Shown: piece after piece, positions 45,862 through 53,502 of the stretch
How positions within the stretch are numbered: position 1 is the stretch's first letter
Layout of the letters: each line of letters begins with the position of its first letter
From: Candidatus Dormiibacterota bacterium
GTDB lineage: Bacteria; Chloroflexota; Dormibacteria; Aeolococcales; Aeolococcaceae
Assembly (NCBI GenBank): GCA_003153505.1
Contig: PLZA01000014.1
Coordinates: 219,529-283,528 of the forward strand
DNA: 64,000 bases
Reading direction: 5' to 3'
Made by a program: the position numbers and the translations under genes
The notes under the pieces: generated by a model
Seen by the model: the letters and a program-made list of their open reading frames with translations, nothing else
Told to the model about the DNA's origin: nothing
Database searches by the model: none

Positions 45862-46683
45862 TCAGTAGATGAACCCAAGAATCGACGGGTCCGAGGCGAG
45901 GATGGTGCGGTAGTCGATGCGTCCCCATCCCCCGCCGTCAGCGTGGTAGTTCATCTCGGAGATGACGAAGGTGCCGTCCAGGTTGACGTGCTCGACGTAG
46001 GCGACGTGTCCGACCCAGCCGATATTGAAGACCACGATCGCACCCTGGATGGGGACCTGGCCTTCGGCGCGCTTGCCCCGGGCGGCCCGCCACCAGTTGA
46101 TGGCATTGCCGCTCCAGTTGACGGCACGCCGGGTGGCGACGTAATAGGTGCACTGGCCGTATGGGAAGCCGTCGTGCAGCGGCGTTTGTGGTGGCACCGC
46201 GGGTACCCCGTCAACGTCGACGAAGAATGACGAGATGAGTGCGCCGGCTGGCGCGCGCGAGAGCGGGACCTGCAGGTAGGACCCTGCGGCTATCGGCGAA
46301 TTGTTCTTCAGGGCGTTGTAATCCAGGATCACCGCTGGGTCGAGGTGGACGCGGGCGGCGAAGGCGGTCGGCGTCTCCCCGGGCAGGACTTGGACGAGCG
46401 CCCCCGGTCCCGGGGGGATGAGGAGCGTCGATCCAGCCGCCGCGGTGGCGTAGGCAGGGAGCTGATTGCCCCACTGGATGGCCGAGGTCGACAGGCTGTA
46501 TGACGCGGCAAGGGTGGCAAGTGTCTGGCCGGGCTGGACGACCACCGTCTTGACCGGCTCCACCGCCAGCGCCGTCACCGCCGCGGAATTCTCGACCACC
46601 GCGTTGATCTGGATCGCGGCGAGGTTGCGAAGCATGGGCGCGGCCGGAACCTGAGCCGGACGCGCGACCAGCACGACGAGCAC
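45862..46683 (-). CDS. LysM and CHAP domain cell-wall hydrolase (exported)
   Basis: At least 273 residues. After a hydrophobic export signal there is a LysM domain (VVQPGQTLATLAASYSLS) and a second weaker LysM (VLPGETPTAFAARVHLDP). The CHAP amidase/peptidase domain has FPYGQCTYYVATRRAVNW with the catalytic cysteine, GAIVVFN, and GHVAYVEHV with the histidine. It should cleave peptidoglycan peptides outside the cell. GTG 46683 is the first standard start, but it leaves a signal peptide without a basic head. Nineteen in-frame codons upstream supply one (HRLVRHLWVIATAAV) and begin at an ATC (46740-46738) 5 nt after GAGGGGAG, so a non-standard start is possible. Confidence 0.87.
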   Translation of the reverse strand: MLVVLVARPAQVPAAPMLRNLAAIQINAVVENSAAVTALAVEPVKTVVVQPGQTLATLAASYSLSTSAIQWGNQLPAYATAAAGSTLLIPPGPGALVQVLPGETPTAFAARVHLDPAVILDYNALKNNSPIAAGSYLQVPLSRAPAGALISSFFVDVDGVPAVPPQTPLHDGFPYGQCTYYVATRRAVNWSGNAINWWRAARGKRAEGQVPIQGAIVVFNIGWVGHVAYVEHVNLDGTFVISEMNYHADGGGWGRIDYRTILASDPSILGFIY

Positions 46684-46845
46684 CGCCGCCGTGGCGATTA
46701 CCCAGAGGTGCCGTACGAGCCGATGAACGTGGGTCGCGATCGCTGCTCCCCTCGCCTATGCGCTGGTACGAACTGTGTCCGGGGTGACATGCACTCTTCC
46801 CCGGTGACCGCGGGACCGTACCAAAACGGGCTTGTCCCCGTCAAA

Positions 46846-47844
46846 GTGAGCGCGGTGAGCGAACCGGCACCTCCGGTGCTTGCGACGATCTGGCGGGGCA
46901 CGGTCGTCGAGGCGCGCATCCGCGGCCACGTCGCGGTTGTCGACTCCTCGGGCAGGCTGCTGAGCTCCGCTGGGACACCCGACGCGAAGACGACGCTCCG
47001 CAGTTGCGTCAAGCCGATCCAGGCACTCCCATTCCTTCGTCTTGCGGCCGACCGCCTTGGGGCCACCGACGCCGAGATTGCGATCGCCTGCGCATCGCAC
47101 CAGGGTGAGGACGAGCACGTGGCGACGGCGCGAGCGCTGCTCGCAAAGGCGCGCGTGCCGGAGGCGGCGCTCGGCTGCGGACCTCAGATGCCGGCCGACG
47201 ACGCCACCGCTCGCCGCCTCATGGCCTCCGGCGGCGAGCCGCTGCCGATCCACAACAACTGCTCCGGCAAGCACGCCGCGATGCTCGCGACCTGCGCCGT
47301 CATGGGTTGGCCGCTCGACGGGTACCTGGAGCTCGAGCACCCCTGCCAGCAGGCGGTGAGCGCAGCGCTCCAGGAGATGCTGGGGGTCGACCTCGCCGCG
47401 GCACCTCGCGGTATCGATGGGTGCGGCCTCACGACCTATGGAGCCCCTCTGGCGTCCGTCGCCCGCGGCTTTGCCAGCGGGAGCCACGACCCCGCGTTCA
47501 GGCGCGCGCAGGATGCGATGGCCGCCCACCCATTTCTCGTTGCGGGAACGGGCCGATTCGATACGGCGCTGCTCGAGGTTGCGGGCACCCGTCTCACCGC
47601 AAAGATTGGAGGAGCCGGAGTTTGGGCCGCAGTCGCCCGCCCGGGCGGCCCGGGGATCGCGATCAAGCTCGAATCGGGGGGAGGCGACGTCATCCCGGTC
47701 GTGGCGCTCGCGGTCCTGCAGCAGCTCGGGCTGCTCGTGCCGGATCTTCCCGACCGGCTTCGCCCGTACGCGAGGCTCACGGTGCGCAATTGGGCGGGAC
47801 GCGATGTGGGGGAGATCCGCGCCGACCCGATCGTGCTGTCGTGA
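46846..47844 (+). CDS. L-asparaginase II family protein
   Basis: This ~332-residue protein belongs to the asparaginase II (PF06089, Rhizobium AnsA-like) family, unrelated to the E. coli enzymes. It has VVEARIRGHVAVVDSSGRLL, TTLRSCVKPIQALPF, IACASHQGEDEHV, HNNCSGKHAAMLA and GIDGCGLTTYGAPL, all family hallmarks, including the conserved cysteine/lysine set. It hydrolyses asparagine to aspartate and ammonia, probably in the cytoplasm. The start is uncertain: GTGs at 46846 and 46855 and an ATG at 46789 are in frame; homology begins just after 46855. Confidence 0.88.
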   Translation: MSAVSEPAPPVLATIWRGTVVEARIRGHVAVVDSSGRLLSSAGTPDAKTTLRSCVKPIQALPFLRLAADRLGATDAEIAIACASHQGEDEHVATARALLAKARVPEAALGCGPQMPADDATARRLMASGGEPLPIHNNCSGKHAAMLATCAVMGWPLDGYLELEHPCQQAVSAALQEMLGVDLAAAPRGIDGCGLTTYGAPLASVARGFASGSHDPAFRRAQDAMAAHPFLVAGTGRFDTALLEVAGTRLTAKIGGAGVWAAVARPGGPGIAIKLESGGGDVIPVVALAVLQQLGLLVPDLPDRLRPYARLTVRNWAGRDVGEIRADPIVLS

Positions 47845-47872
47845 TCGGGATGCCGCCCGGACGGCCCGCCTT

Positions 47873-47901
47873 TTGACGGCGGTCCAGTCCAGGTGTATCG
47901 T
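47873..47901 (+). promoter_or_regulatory. Near-consensus promoter ahead of the MaoC operon
   Basis: TTGACG (47873-47878), 17 nt, TATCGT (47896-47901). This is the best -35/-10 pair in the window. Transcription would start near 47908 and give a leader that contains a 23-codon ORF. Confidence 0.6.
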
Positions 47902-47925
47902 TCGCTTCAGGAAAGGTTGATACGG

Positions 47926-47997
47926 ATGTCAATTTCTGAACTGACCGGTGCGATTGGGGCGTTGACCCCGTCGAGGAGCGTTGGGATCGGTGCCTGA
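47926..47997 (+). CDS. 23-codon leader ORF overlapping the MaoC gene
   Basis: ATG at 47926, 9 nt after AGGAAAGG, opens a 23-residue frame starting MSISELTGAIGAL. It ends in TGA at 47995-47997, overlapping the GTG start of the hydratase gene at 47990. It has its own good ribosome-binding site and promoter. It may couple or attenuate translation of the downstream gene; expression is unproven. Confidence 0.4.
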   Translation: MSISELTGAIGALTPSRSVGIGA

Positions 47998-48403
47998 TCA
48001 GAGCCACGTCGGCCGGCGCTATTCGGCGCCCGGCCAGCGCATCGCCTCCGAAGCGGCTCGGGCCATGGCCCGGGCGATCGCGGGTGACGATCCCGTCCGG
48101 GACGGGGATGCGGTGCCGCCGACCTTCGCGGCCGTCTACTGCCTCGGGCCGACGCTCGCGCAGCTGTTCGCCGACCCGGAGGTCGGCATCGACCTCGCTG
48201 GGCTGATCCACGGCGAGCAGTCGTTCGAATGGCCTGCAGCGGTGCATCCGGGTGACGTGATCGACGCCACCGCCGAGATCACCGGCATCGACACCAAGCG
48301 AGGGATGACCTTCGTGCGCCTCGCCATGGAGGCCATCCGCCCGGCCGACCAGGCCGTTGTCTGCCGCGCGACCTCGCTGATGATCGTCCGGGCGCCGGCG
48401 TGA
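47990..48403 (+). CDS. MaoC-like dehydratase, N-terminal-type hot-dog subunit
   Basis: This 137-residue hot-dog protein matches the FAS1/MaoC_dehydrat_N type: VGRRYSAPGQRIASEAARAMARAI, VPPTFAAVYCLGPT, and FEWPAAVHPGDVIDATAEI. It lacks the Asp-x5-His catalytic pair and should be the structural partner of the next protein, as HadA or HadC is for HadB. GTG 47990 follows GAGGAG by 11 nt; TTG 47981 is too close to it. It overlaps the catalytic subunit gene by 4 bp (GTGA), as expected for a heterodimer. Confidence 0.85.
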   Translation: MPDQSHVGRRYSAPGQRIASEAARAMARAIAGDDPVRDGDAVPPTFAAVYCLGPTLAQLFADPEVGIDLAGLIHGEQSFEWPAAVHPGDVIDATAEITGIDTKRGMTFVRLAMEAIRPADQAVVCRATSLMIVRAPA

Positions 48404-48816
48404 CCGCCCCGACAGCGTCCGAGGTCGCGATCGGGGACAGCGTCACACCGTTCTCGAGGACGGTCACCCAGGAGCAGATCAACGCGTACGCCGATGCCTC
48501 GGGCGACCACAACCCGATCCACGTCGACCCCGACTTCGCTCGATCGGTCGGTCTCCCAGGGACCATCGCGCACGGCCTCCTCGAGATGGGCATCCTCGCC
48601 GAAGCGGTCGCAGCCTGGGCGGGCGGGAACGCCAACCTTCTCAGCCTCTCGTGCCGGTTCAGCAAGCCGTTGCTCCCCGGCGACACGATCATCTGCACTG
48701 GAACCGTCGTCAGCGTCGACGATGCGGGCACGGCCACCCTCGAGGTGGTTGCGTCCTCGGATCGCGGCGACCGCGTCTTGACCAACGGCCGGGCAACAGT
48801 CCGGCTCTCACGCTAA
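48400..48816 (+). CDS. MaoC-like (R)-specific enoyl hydratase, catalytic subunit
   Basis: This 138-residue protein has the hydratase-2 motif YADASGDHNPIHVDPDFA with the catalytic aspartate and histidine, then GTIAHGLLEMGILAEAV and RFSKPLLPGDTI. It hydrates trans-2-enoyl or dehydrates 3-hydroxyacyl thioesters with the preceding subunit. The size and pairing recall HadA/HadB. In this gene context (acyl-CoA dehydrogenase next) beta-oxidation or polyketide-like lipid synthesis are both possible. Confidence 0.9.
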   Translation: MTAPTASEVAIGDSVTPFSRTVTQEQINAYADASGDHNPIHVDPDFARSVGLPGTIAHGLLEMGILAEAVAAWAGGNANLLSLSCRFSKPLLPGDTIICTGTVVSVDDAGTATLEVVASSDRGDRVLTNGRATVRLSR

Positions 48817-48828
48817 GGGACCACGAAT

Positions 48829-50070
48829 ATGGGACTCGACTTCTCGCTCACCCGCGAACAGGAGGAGATCCGCGCGCTCGCCCACGAGTTCGCTGAGAAG
48901 GAGATGCGCCCGGTCGCCGAGCGCTACGACGAGCTCGAGGAGACGCCGTGGGACGTCATGCGCAAAGCGCACGCGATCGGGCTTGACGCGACTGCCGGCT
49001 TCCCCGAGCAGTACGGCGGTGGCGGGATCGATTTCATCACGAACCTGGTCAGGGAAGAGGAACTCTCCTGGGGCGATGCGGGGATCGCGGTCGCCATCGG
49101 AGCGAGCGGACTCGCGGGCGCCGCCATCATCGCAATGGGCACCGAAGAGCAGAAGCAGAAGTACATCGGCATGCTCACAGCCCCGGAACTGAAGATCGGC
49201 GCCATGGGGCTCACCGAGCCCAACAGCGGCTCGGATTCGATGGCGCTCGAGACCACAGCCACCAAGGTCGACGGCGGGTACGTCCTCAACGGCACCAAGC
49301 AGTTCTGCACCAACGGCGGCATCGCCGATGTCCAGGTCGCTTTTGCCACCACCGACAAGTCGCTCGGGCCGGCCGGCGTTGCCGGGTTCGTCATCGAGAA
49401 AGGCACGCCGGGAATGCGCCAGGGGCGCAAGGAGCGCAAATTGGGCGTGCGCGCGTCGCACACGGCGCAGGTGATCTTCGAGGAGTGTTTCATCCCCGAC
49501 GACCAGCGCCTCGGGTACGACAAGAGCGGCACCCTGACCGGGCCGGGAAGCGTCGGCGCCATGATCATGCTCGAGGCGACGCGCCCTTCGGTCGGCGCTG
49601 GAGCACTCGGCATTGCGCGCGCCGCGTTTGAATTCGCTCGCGATTACTCACTCCAACGGGTCGCGTTCGGCAAGCCCATCGCCAAGCACGAGGCGATCGC
49701 CTTCAAGCTCGCCGACATGGCGACCGAGATCGATGCGGCCCGCCTTCTCATCTGGCGCGCCGGATGGATGGCGATGAATGGGATCCCGATGGCTCGCGGT
49801 GAAGGCTCGATGGCGAAGCTGTTTGCCGGTGACATGGCGATGCGCGTCACCGTCGACGCGGTGCAGATCCTCGGTGGGTACGGTTACATCAAGGACTACC
49901 CGGTCGAGCGCTTCATGCGCGACGCCAAGATCTACCAGATCTGGGAGGGCACCGCCGAGATCCAGCGCCTGGTCATCAGCCGGTACGTCCTTGGAGAGCG
50001 GACCGCGACGGCGGCGCGTCCCCGGGTCGTGAAGGACGTGCCACCGGTGCCTGTCGCCGCCGCGGGCTGA
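48829..50070 (+). CDS. Acyl-CoA dehydrogenase
   Basis: This 413-residue flavoprotein oxidises acyl-CoA to trans-2-enoyl-CoA and reduces ETF. It has MGLTEPNSGSDSMAL, KQFCTNGGIADV, the signature ERKLGVRASHTAQVIFE and QILGGYGYIKDYPVERFMRDAK (landmark near residue 344). The catalytic base is Glu373 in YQIWEGTAEIQR. The ATG follows an AGGGA 9 nt upstream and 12 bp after the MaoC gene. Electrons go to EtfAB, encoded 7 kb upstream. Confidence 0.96.
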   Translation: MGLDFSLTREQEEIRALAHEFAEKEMRPVAERYDELEETPWDVMRKAHAIGLDATAGFPEQYGGGGIDFITNLVREEELSWGDAGIAVAIGASGLAGAAIIAMGTEEQKQKYIGMLTAPELKIGAMGLTEPNSGSDSMALETTATKVDGGYVLNGTKQFCTNGGIADVQVAFATTDKSLGPAGVAGFVIEKGTPGMRQGRKERKLGVRASHTAQVIFEECFIPDDQRLGYDKSGTLTGPGSVGAMIMLEATRPSVGAGALGIARAAFEFARDYSLQRVAFGKPIAKHEAIAFKLADMATEIDAARLLIWRAGWMAMNGIPMARGEGSMAKLFAGDMAMRVTVDAVQILGGYGYIKDYPVERFMRDAKIYQIWEGTAEIQRLVISRYVLGERTATAARPRVVKDVPPVPVAAAG

Positions 50071-50187
50071 TCGTCTGCGAGAGGAGTGCCGGCGCTCGGT
50101 GCTCGAGGAGCGGGCCACGAGCCCGGGCCTTGGAGCGAGCGCTAAGCTCTCCGATCGCCGCACCACCAGCCTCGCGAGGAGCCTTGC
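50071..50187. other. Intergenic region with nested inverted repeats
   Basis: GCGCTCG (50092-50098) pairs with CGAGCGC (50136-50142), and GCTCG (50101-50105) pairs with CGAGC inside. This GC-only hairpin could end acyl-CoA dehydrogenase transcripts. No gene is seen. Confidence 0.35.
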
Positions 50188-51021
50188 ATGTTCGATCTGA
50201 CCGGGAAGGTCGCCGTCGTCACCGGGGGATCCCGAGGCCTGGGGAGGGCGGATTGCCTTGCGCTCGCCCGCGCCGGCGCTGACGTCGTCGTCACCGACAT
50301 CCTCATCGAGTCGGACCCGGAGCTCGAGCACGCCGCCGAGGAGGCGCACTCCGCGCTCGCGCAGCTGTTCAGCTCGCAGCACGTGGTGTATGCGGAGAAG
50401 ACGAGCGAGGAGATCCGCCAGATGGGGCGGCGATCGGCGGCGATGAAGATGGACGTCACCAATCGCGACCAGGTTCGCGAGGTGTTTGCGACCGTCAAGA
50501 AGGACTTCGGGTCGGTCGACATCCTGGTCAACAACGCGGGAACGCTCGACCACATCGCGCAGATCGAGCACCAGAACGACGAGCTGTGGGACCGGGACCT
50601 GCGGGTCAACCTATCGGGGGCCTTCAACTGCACCAAGGCCGCATGGCCCTACATGCGCACGCAGGGTTGGGGCCGGGTCATCTACATGGCGTCCGTCGCG
50701 GGAACGCTCGGCGGGTTCGGTCAGGCGTCGTACGCCGCGACCAAGGCCTCGGTGATCGGGCTCGGGAAGTCCATGGCACTCGAGGGCGCGCGCTTCGGCA
50801 TCACCGCGAACATCATCGCCCCGGGCATCATCGGCACCGAGGCGTGGAAGATGGGCGACGCGAAGATGAACGATCGCATGGTGCTGCGCACGGCAATGCG
50901 GAGCGCGGGAGAGCCAGAGGACATCGCCAACACCATCGTGTTCCTCGTGTCTCCCGAGGCGCGCTACATCACCGGCCAGGTGATCACCGTCGCCGGAGGC
51001 ATCGACCTCTTCGTCTACTGA
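50188..51021 (+). CDS. Short-chain dehydrogenase/reductase
   Basis: This 277-residue SDR has VAVVTGGSRGLGRADCLAL (TGxxxGxG), DILVNNAGTLDHI and the active-site pair in YAATKASVIGLGKSMAL. An unusual ~35-residue insertion (ESDPELEHAAEEAHSALAQL and LFSSQHVVYAEKTSEEI) follows the second strand, before the usual acidic cofactor-binding site. This longer form is seen in SDRs with tightly bound NAD, as in mycofactocin-associated enzymes, but no mycofactocin gene is in the window. GAGGAG lies 6 nt before the ATG. It is probably a 3-hydroxyacyl or alcohol dehydrogenase. Confidence 0.88.
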   Translation: MFDLTGKVAVVTGGSRGLGRADCLALARAGADVVVTDILIESDPELEHAAEEAHSALAQLFSSQHVVYAEKTSEEIRQMGRRSAAMKMDVTNRDQVREVFATVKKDFGSVDILVNNAGTLDHIAQIEHQNDELWDRDLRVNLSGAFNCTKAAWPYMRTQGWGRVIYMASVAGTLGGFGQASYAATKASVIGLGKSMALEGARFGITANIIAPGIIGTEAWKMGDAKMNDRMVLRTAMRSAGEPEDIANTIVFLVSPEARYITGQVITVAGGIDLFVY

Positions 51022-51052
51022 TCCGAGCGGCCCGAGCGCGACGCGTCAACCG

Positions 51053-52234
51053 GTGGACATCGGTGTGACGTATTGGTCGCGCGAGGTCGGCCCGTACGTG
51101 TGGCACGAGTACGACGCGACGCGCACCGACGGCGAGTTGCGCGCCATCAAAGCCGCGGGTCATCAGACCGTGCGAACGCATCTGCTCTGGGATGCGTTCA
51201 TGCCGACTCCCGCCCGCGTGGAGCCGGCGCGTCTGCGCAATCTCGAACACTTCCTGGGAGTCGCAACCGAGCTGTCGCTCAAGGTCGTTCCCGTGTTGTT
51301 CGTGCAGACGCTCGGCCGGTGCGTGATGCTGCCGTCATACGCGATCGATGTCGATGCGCGCCGCAGCGGTGTGCGCGCTGTCACCGATGCAGTGTCGCAG
51401 CCGGGCGGCCCGCGTTACGTATACACGGATCAGCTGATGCTCGAAGTGTGTGTGCGCTGGATCGACGAGCTGCTCGGAGCCTTCGCCGGCCATCCGGCGA
51501 TTGCGATGTGGGACATCGGACATGATCCGGCGGGCGGGGTGCGACCCCAGCGAATCGAGCATCTGCGTTCGTGGGTGGCGCTGATCGGCGGACGGATTCA
51601 TGAGCGCGCGCAACGCTGCATGCTGTCGTTGAGCGCCGACGACCTGGTCACCGCGCGCGCCGTGCGTCCTGCCGCGGTTGCGAGTCTGGTTGACGCTCTC
51701 GGTCTCGACATCACCGGCAGCGCGCTCGCGCGGGTGGGTGGCGACGACGACCCGGCCGCGGCAATGTTTCTTGCGCAACTCTGCGAGTCGCTCAGCGCTT
51801 CGGCGACGCTGGTGGCACACCTGCAGCCGGGGTCGCGTGAGGCCATTGATGACAACGATGCGGGCGATGCAGACCGCGACGCGCTGACGCTGCGTTTCGT
51901 CGCGGGTGCTGTCGACTCGCTCATCGATTGTGGGTGTGCCGGCCTGATGGCGTCGATGTGGAGCAACCCCGGACCACGCGCCGCAGCAGTGCCGCCCTTC
52001 GACCGTCAGGGACATCTGCGCGACGCCGGTGTCGTTGACGCCTCGGGAGCGGAGACCGCATTCGGCAGTGCCTGGGTCGCGCAGGCGCGTCACGAGCGCG
52101 AGCGGTCGGCGCCGCTCCCGTGGCCTGAGCACATCGACGTCGACGACTACTACGCGAATCTTCCCGAGAGCCTGCACGAGCTCCGCGCGGCCTGGGAACG
52201 CGGCTCAAGTGAATACCCTGCTATGCTGCGTTGA
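51053..52234 (+). CDS. TIM-barrel glycoside-hydrolase-like protein with altered acid/base motif
   Basis: This 393-residue protein starts DIGVTYWSREVGPYVWHEYD, then TVRTHLLWDAFMPTP, VVPVLFVQTLG and AIAMWDIGHDPAGG. These are the successive strands of a GH5/GH2-like TIM barrel. Clan-A hydrolases have N-E-P at the end of strand four; here the residues are His157 and Asp158 in GHDP. A second conserved glutamate near the C-terminus is not obvious. It may be a non-catalytic carbohydrate-binding barrel or use Asp. No signal peptide is seen. The GTG start has no strong ribosome-binding site. Its 3' end hosts the cold-shock gene promoter. Confidence 0.55.
   Translation: MDIGVTYWSREVGPYVWHEYDATRTDGELRAIKAAGHQTVRTHLLWDAFMPTPARVEPARLRNLEHFLGVATELSLKVVPVLFVQTLGRCVMLPSYAIDVDARRSGVRAVTDAVSQPGGPRYVYTDQLMLEVCVRWIDELLGAFAGHPAIAMWDIGHDPAGGVRPQRIEHLRSWVALIGGRIHERAQRCMLSLSADDLVTARAVRPAAVASLVDALGLDITGSALARVGGDDDPAAAMFLAQLCESLSASATLVAHLQPGSREAIDDNDAGDADRDALTLRFVAGAVDSLIDCGCAGLMASMWSNPGPRAAAVPPFDRQGHLRDAGVVDASGAETAFGSAWVAQARHERERSAPLPWPEHIDVDDYYANLPESLHELRAAWERGSSEYPAMLR
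52219..52227 (+). promoter_or_regulatory. Extended -10 promoter of cold-shock gene
   Basis: TGCTATGCT matches the TGnTATnnT extended -10. It lies inside the last codons of the preceding gene and gives a 5' leader of about 145 nt. Confidence 0.6.
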
Positions 52235-52376
52235 GCACCGGAACGGCGGGAAATCGTCTCCATTCGGTGCTTCCATCGCGGTCTTTTGCGGGTTCCCGTT
52301 GCTGACAGGGGACGCTCCCATAGTGGTCGTGAACGCGGTGGGCGTCCGTGTCGGCGAGAGTCCTGGAGGACATGCT
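52234..52376 (+). other. Long 5' leader of the cold-shock mRNA
   Basis: AGCACCG (52234-52240) pairs with CGGTGCT (52265-52271). GGAGGA at 52365-52370 is 6 nt before the GTG. A leader of this length recalls temperature-responsive cspA leaders; no sequence match to the E. coli cold box is claimed. Confidence 0.4.
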
Positions 52377-52577
52377 GTGACCGCTGGAAGAATCAAGAAG
52401 ATTATTCCCGACCGTGGATTTGGATTCGTCCGTGCAGACGATGGCAATGAGGTGTTCTTTCATCGCACCGAGTTGACCACCGTCGACTTCGACGCCCTCC
52501 AGGAAGGCGAGCAGGTGACGTTCGACATCGTCGACTCGCCGAAGGGCCCGCGCGCGCGCAACCTGCAGAAGGTCTGA
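52377..52577 (+). CDS. cspA: Cold-shock domain protein
   Basis: This 66-residue OB-fold RNA/DNA-binding protein carries RNP1 as RGFGFVRAD and RNP2 as EVFFHRTEL, and begins VTAGRIKKIIPDRGFGF. Its N-terminus replaces the usual Gly-Thr-Val-Lys-Trp-Phe by Ala-Gly-Arg-Ile-Lys-Lys-Ile-Ile, so the Trp that stacks on bases is missing; the rest of the face is kept. It is expected to act as an RNA chaperone. The GTG start is set by GGAGGA 6 nt upstream. It has its own promoter, leader and terminator, so it is a single-gene unit. Confidence 0.93.
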   Translation: MTAGRIKKIIPDRGFGFVRADDGNEVFFHRTELTTVDFDALQEGEQVTFDIVDSPKGPRARNLQKV

Positions 52578-52578
52578 T

Positions 52579-52600
52579 CGAGGCGGGGTAACCCGCTTCG
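52579..52600 (+). terminator. Hairpin terminator after the cold-shock gene
   Basis: CGAGGCGGG pairs with CCCGCTTCG (one G-U pair) around a GTAA tetraloop, 1 nt after the stop codon, followed by the pyrimidine run CTCTCCT. Confidence 0.6.
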
Positions 52601-52605
52601 CTCTC

Positions 52606-53382
52606 CTAGCTGTCGCTGCGCAGCGAGCGCAGCCGCGCCACGGCGGCGTCCACTCGATCGGCTTCGCCTCCTCGAAGCCGGATGACGAGTTCGCGCTGCT
52701 CCACGTGTGGATACGACCCGACGGTCACGTCGGGGAATTCCTGTTCGAGCACGAGCATCGGCTGAGACATCTCTGACTCCGGGACGGAGCGGTAGTGCAC
52801 CTCGCGCACGATCGGCGCCGTCCCGCCGGCGAAGTATCCGGGGATGAGCTCCTCCTCGACGATCGTCACGAACTCGCGGGGAATACCCGGGAGCACGAAG
52901 AGCCAGCGGTCATCGCCGATGTCGATCGCCAGCGGGGGCGCCATACCTCGCCGATTGGTGAGCACAGTCGCACCGGCGGGCACCATGGCGCAGCGCCGGT
53001 TGGCCTCCGACACGACCGGTTTGTCGATCCACCCGGCCGCGTGCATGCGCCGCGCGAGGCTTTCGATGTTCGCGTATGCGATGGGGTTCAGCTCGAGCGA
53101 ACGGTCCAGCGCGTCCGCGACGGACTGGAAGGTCCGGTCGTCCGGCGTCGGCCCGATACCGCCGCAGACGGCGATCCTCGTGATGTCCGGGTCGTCGATC
53201 GCCCTCCGGATCGCAGCGACGATCGCCGCGGGCTGGTCCCCGACCACCTCGATATGGGCTACGGGATGTCCCGCGGTGAACGCATGGCGCGCCAGGAAGC
53301 TCGAGTTGGTGTCCTGCGTGTAGCCGCTGAGAATCTCATCGCCGACGGTCACAATCGCGGTCAGACCGGTGGCTTTCGGCAC
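52606..53382 (-). CDS. CinA-like molybdopterin-binding-fold protein (short form)
   Basis: This 258-residue protein is the MoaB/MogA-like N-terminal domain of CinA: IVTVGDEILSGYTQDTNSSFLA, GGIGPTPDDRTFQSVADAL, NRRCAMVPAGATVLTN and FVLPGIPREFVTI. In CinA this domain hydrolyses ADP-ribose or related pyrophosphates. The C-terminal nicotinamide-nucleotide deamidase domain is absent, so this is a stand-alone form. The GTG at 53382 lies 6 nt after a TATGCT box, which rejects the longer open frame upstream. It is divergent from the pyrophosphatase gene. Confidence 0.88.
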   Translation of the reverse strand: MPKATGLTAIVTVGDEILSGYTQDTNSSFLARHAFTAGHPVAHIEVVGDQPAAIVAAIRRAIDDPDITRIAVCGGIGPTPDDRTFQSVADALDRSLELNPIAYANIESLARRMHAAGWIDKPVVSEANRRCAMVPAGATVLTNRRGMAPPLAIDIGDDRWLFVLPGIPREFVTIVEEELIPGYFAGGTAPIVREVHYRSVPESEMSQPMLVLEQEFPDVTVGSYPHVEQRELVIRLRGGEADRVDAAVARLRSLRSDS

Positions 53383-53388
53383 CGTTTC

Positions 53389-53394
53389 AGCATA
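53389..53394 (-). promoter_or_regulatory. -10 box of the CinA-like gene, leaderless type
   Basis: TATGCT on the minus strand ends 6 nt before the GTG. No ribosome-binding site is present. Confidence 0.6.
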
Positions 53395-53423
53395 GGCGTT
53401 GCCGAATGGGATGACTGGCCGGG

Positions 53424-53429
53424 TACAAT
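53424..53429 (+). promoter_or_regulatory. -10 box of the pyrophosphatase gene
   Basis: TACAAT, with a weak TTGCCG 19 nt upstream. It gives a leader of about 70 nt with GAGGAG 11 nt before the ATG. Confidence 0.5.
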
Positions 53430-53502
53430 GCGGCGGCCCCGGGGTGGCGCGGATCAGAGCCGCCCGGGCACTCACTCACTGCCCTGAGGAGACTTCTCCG
53501 CG

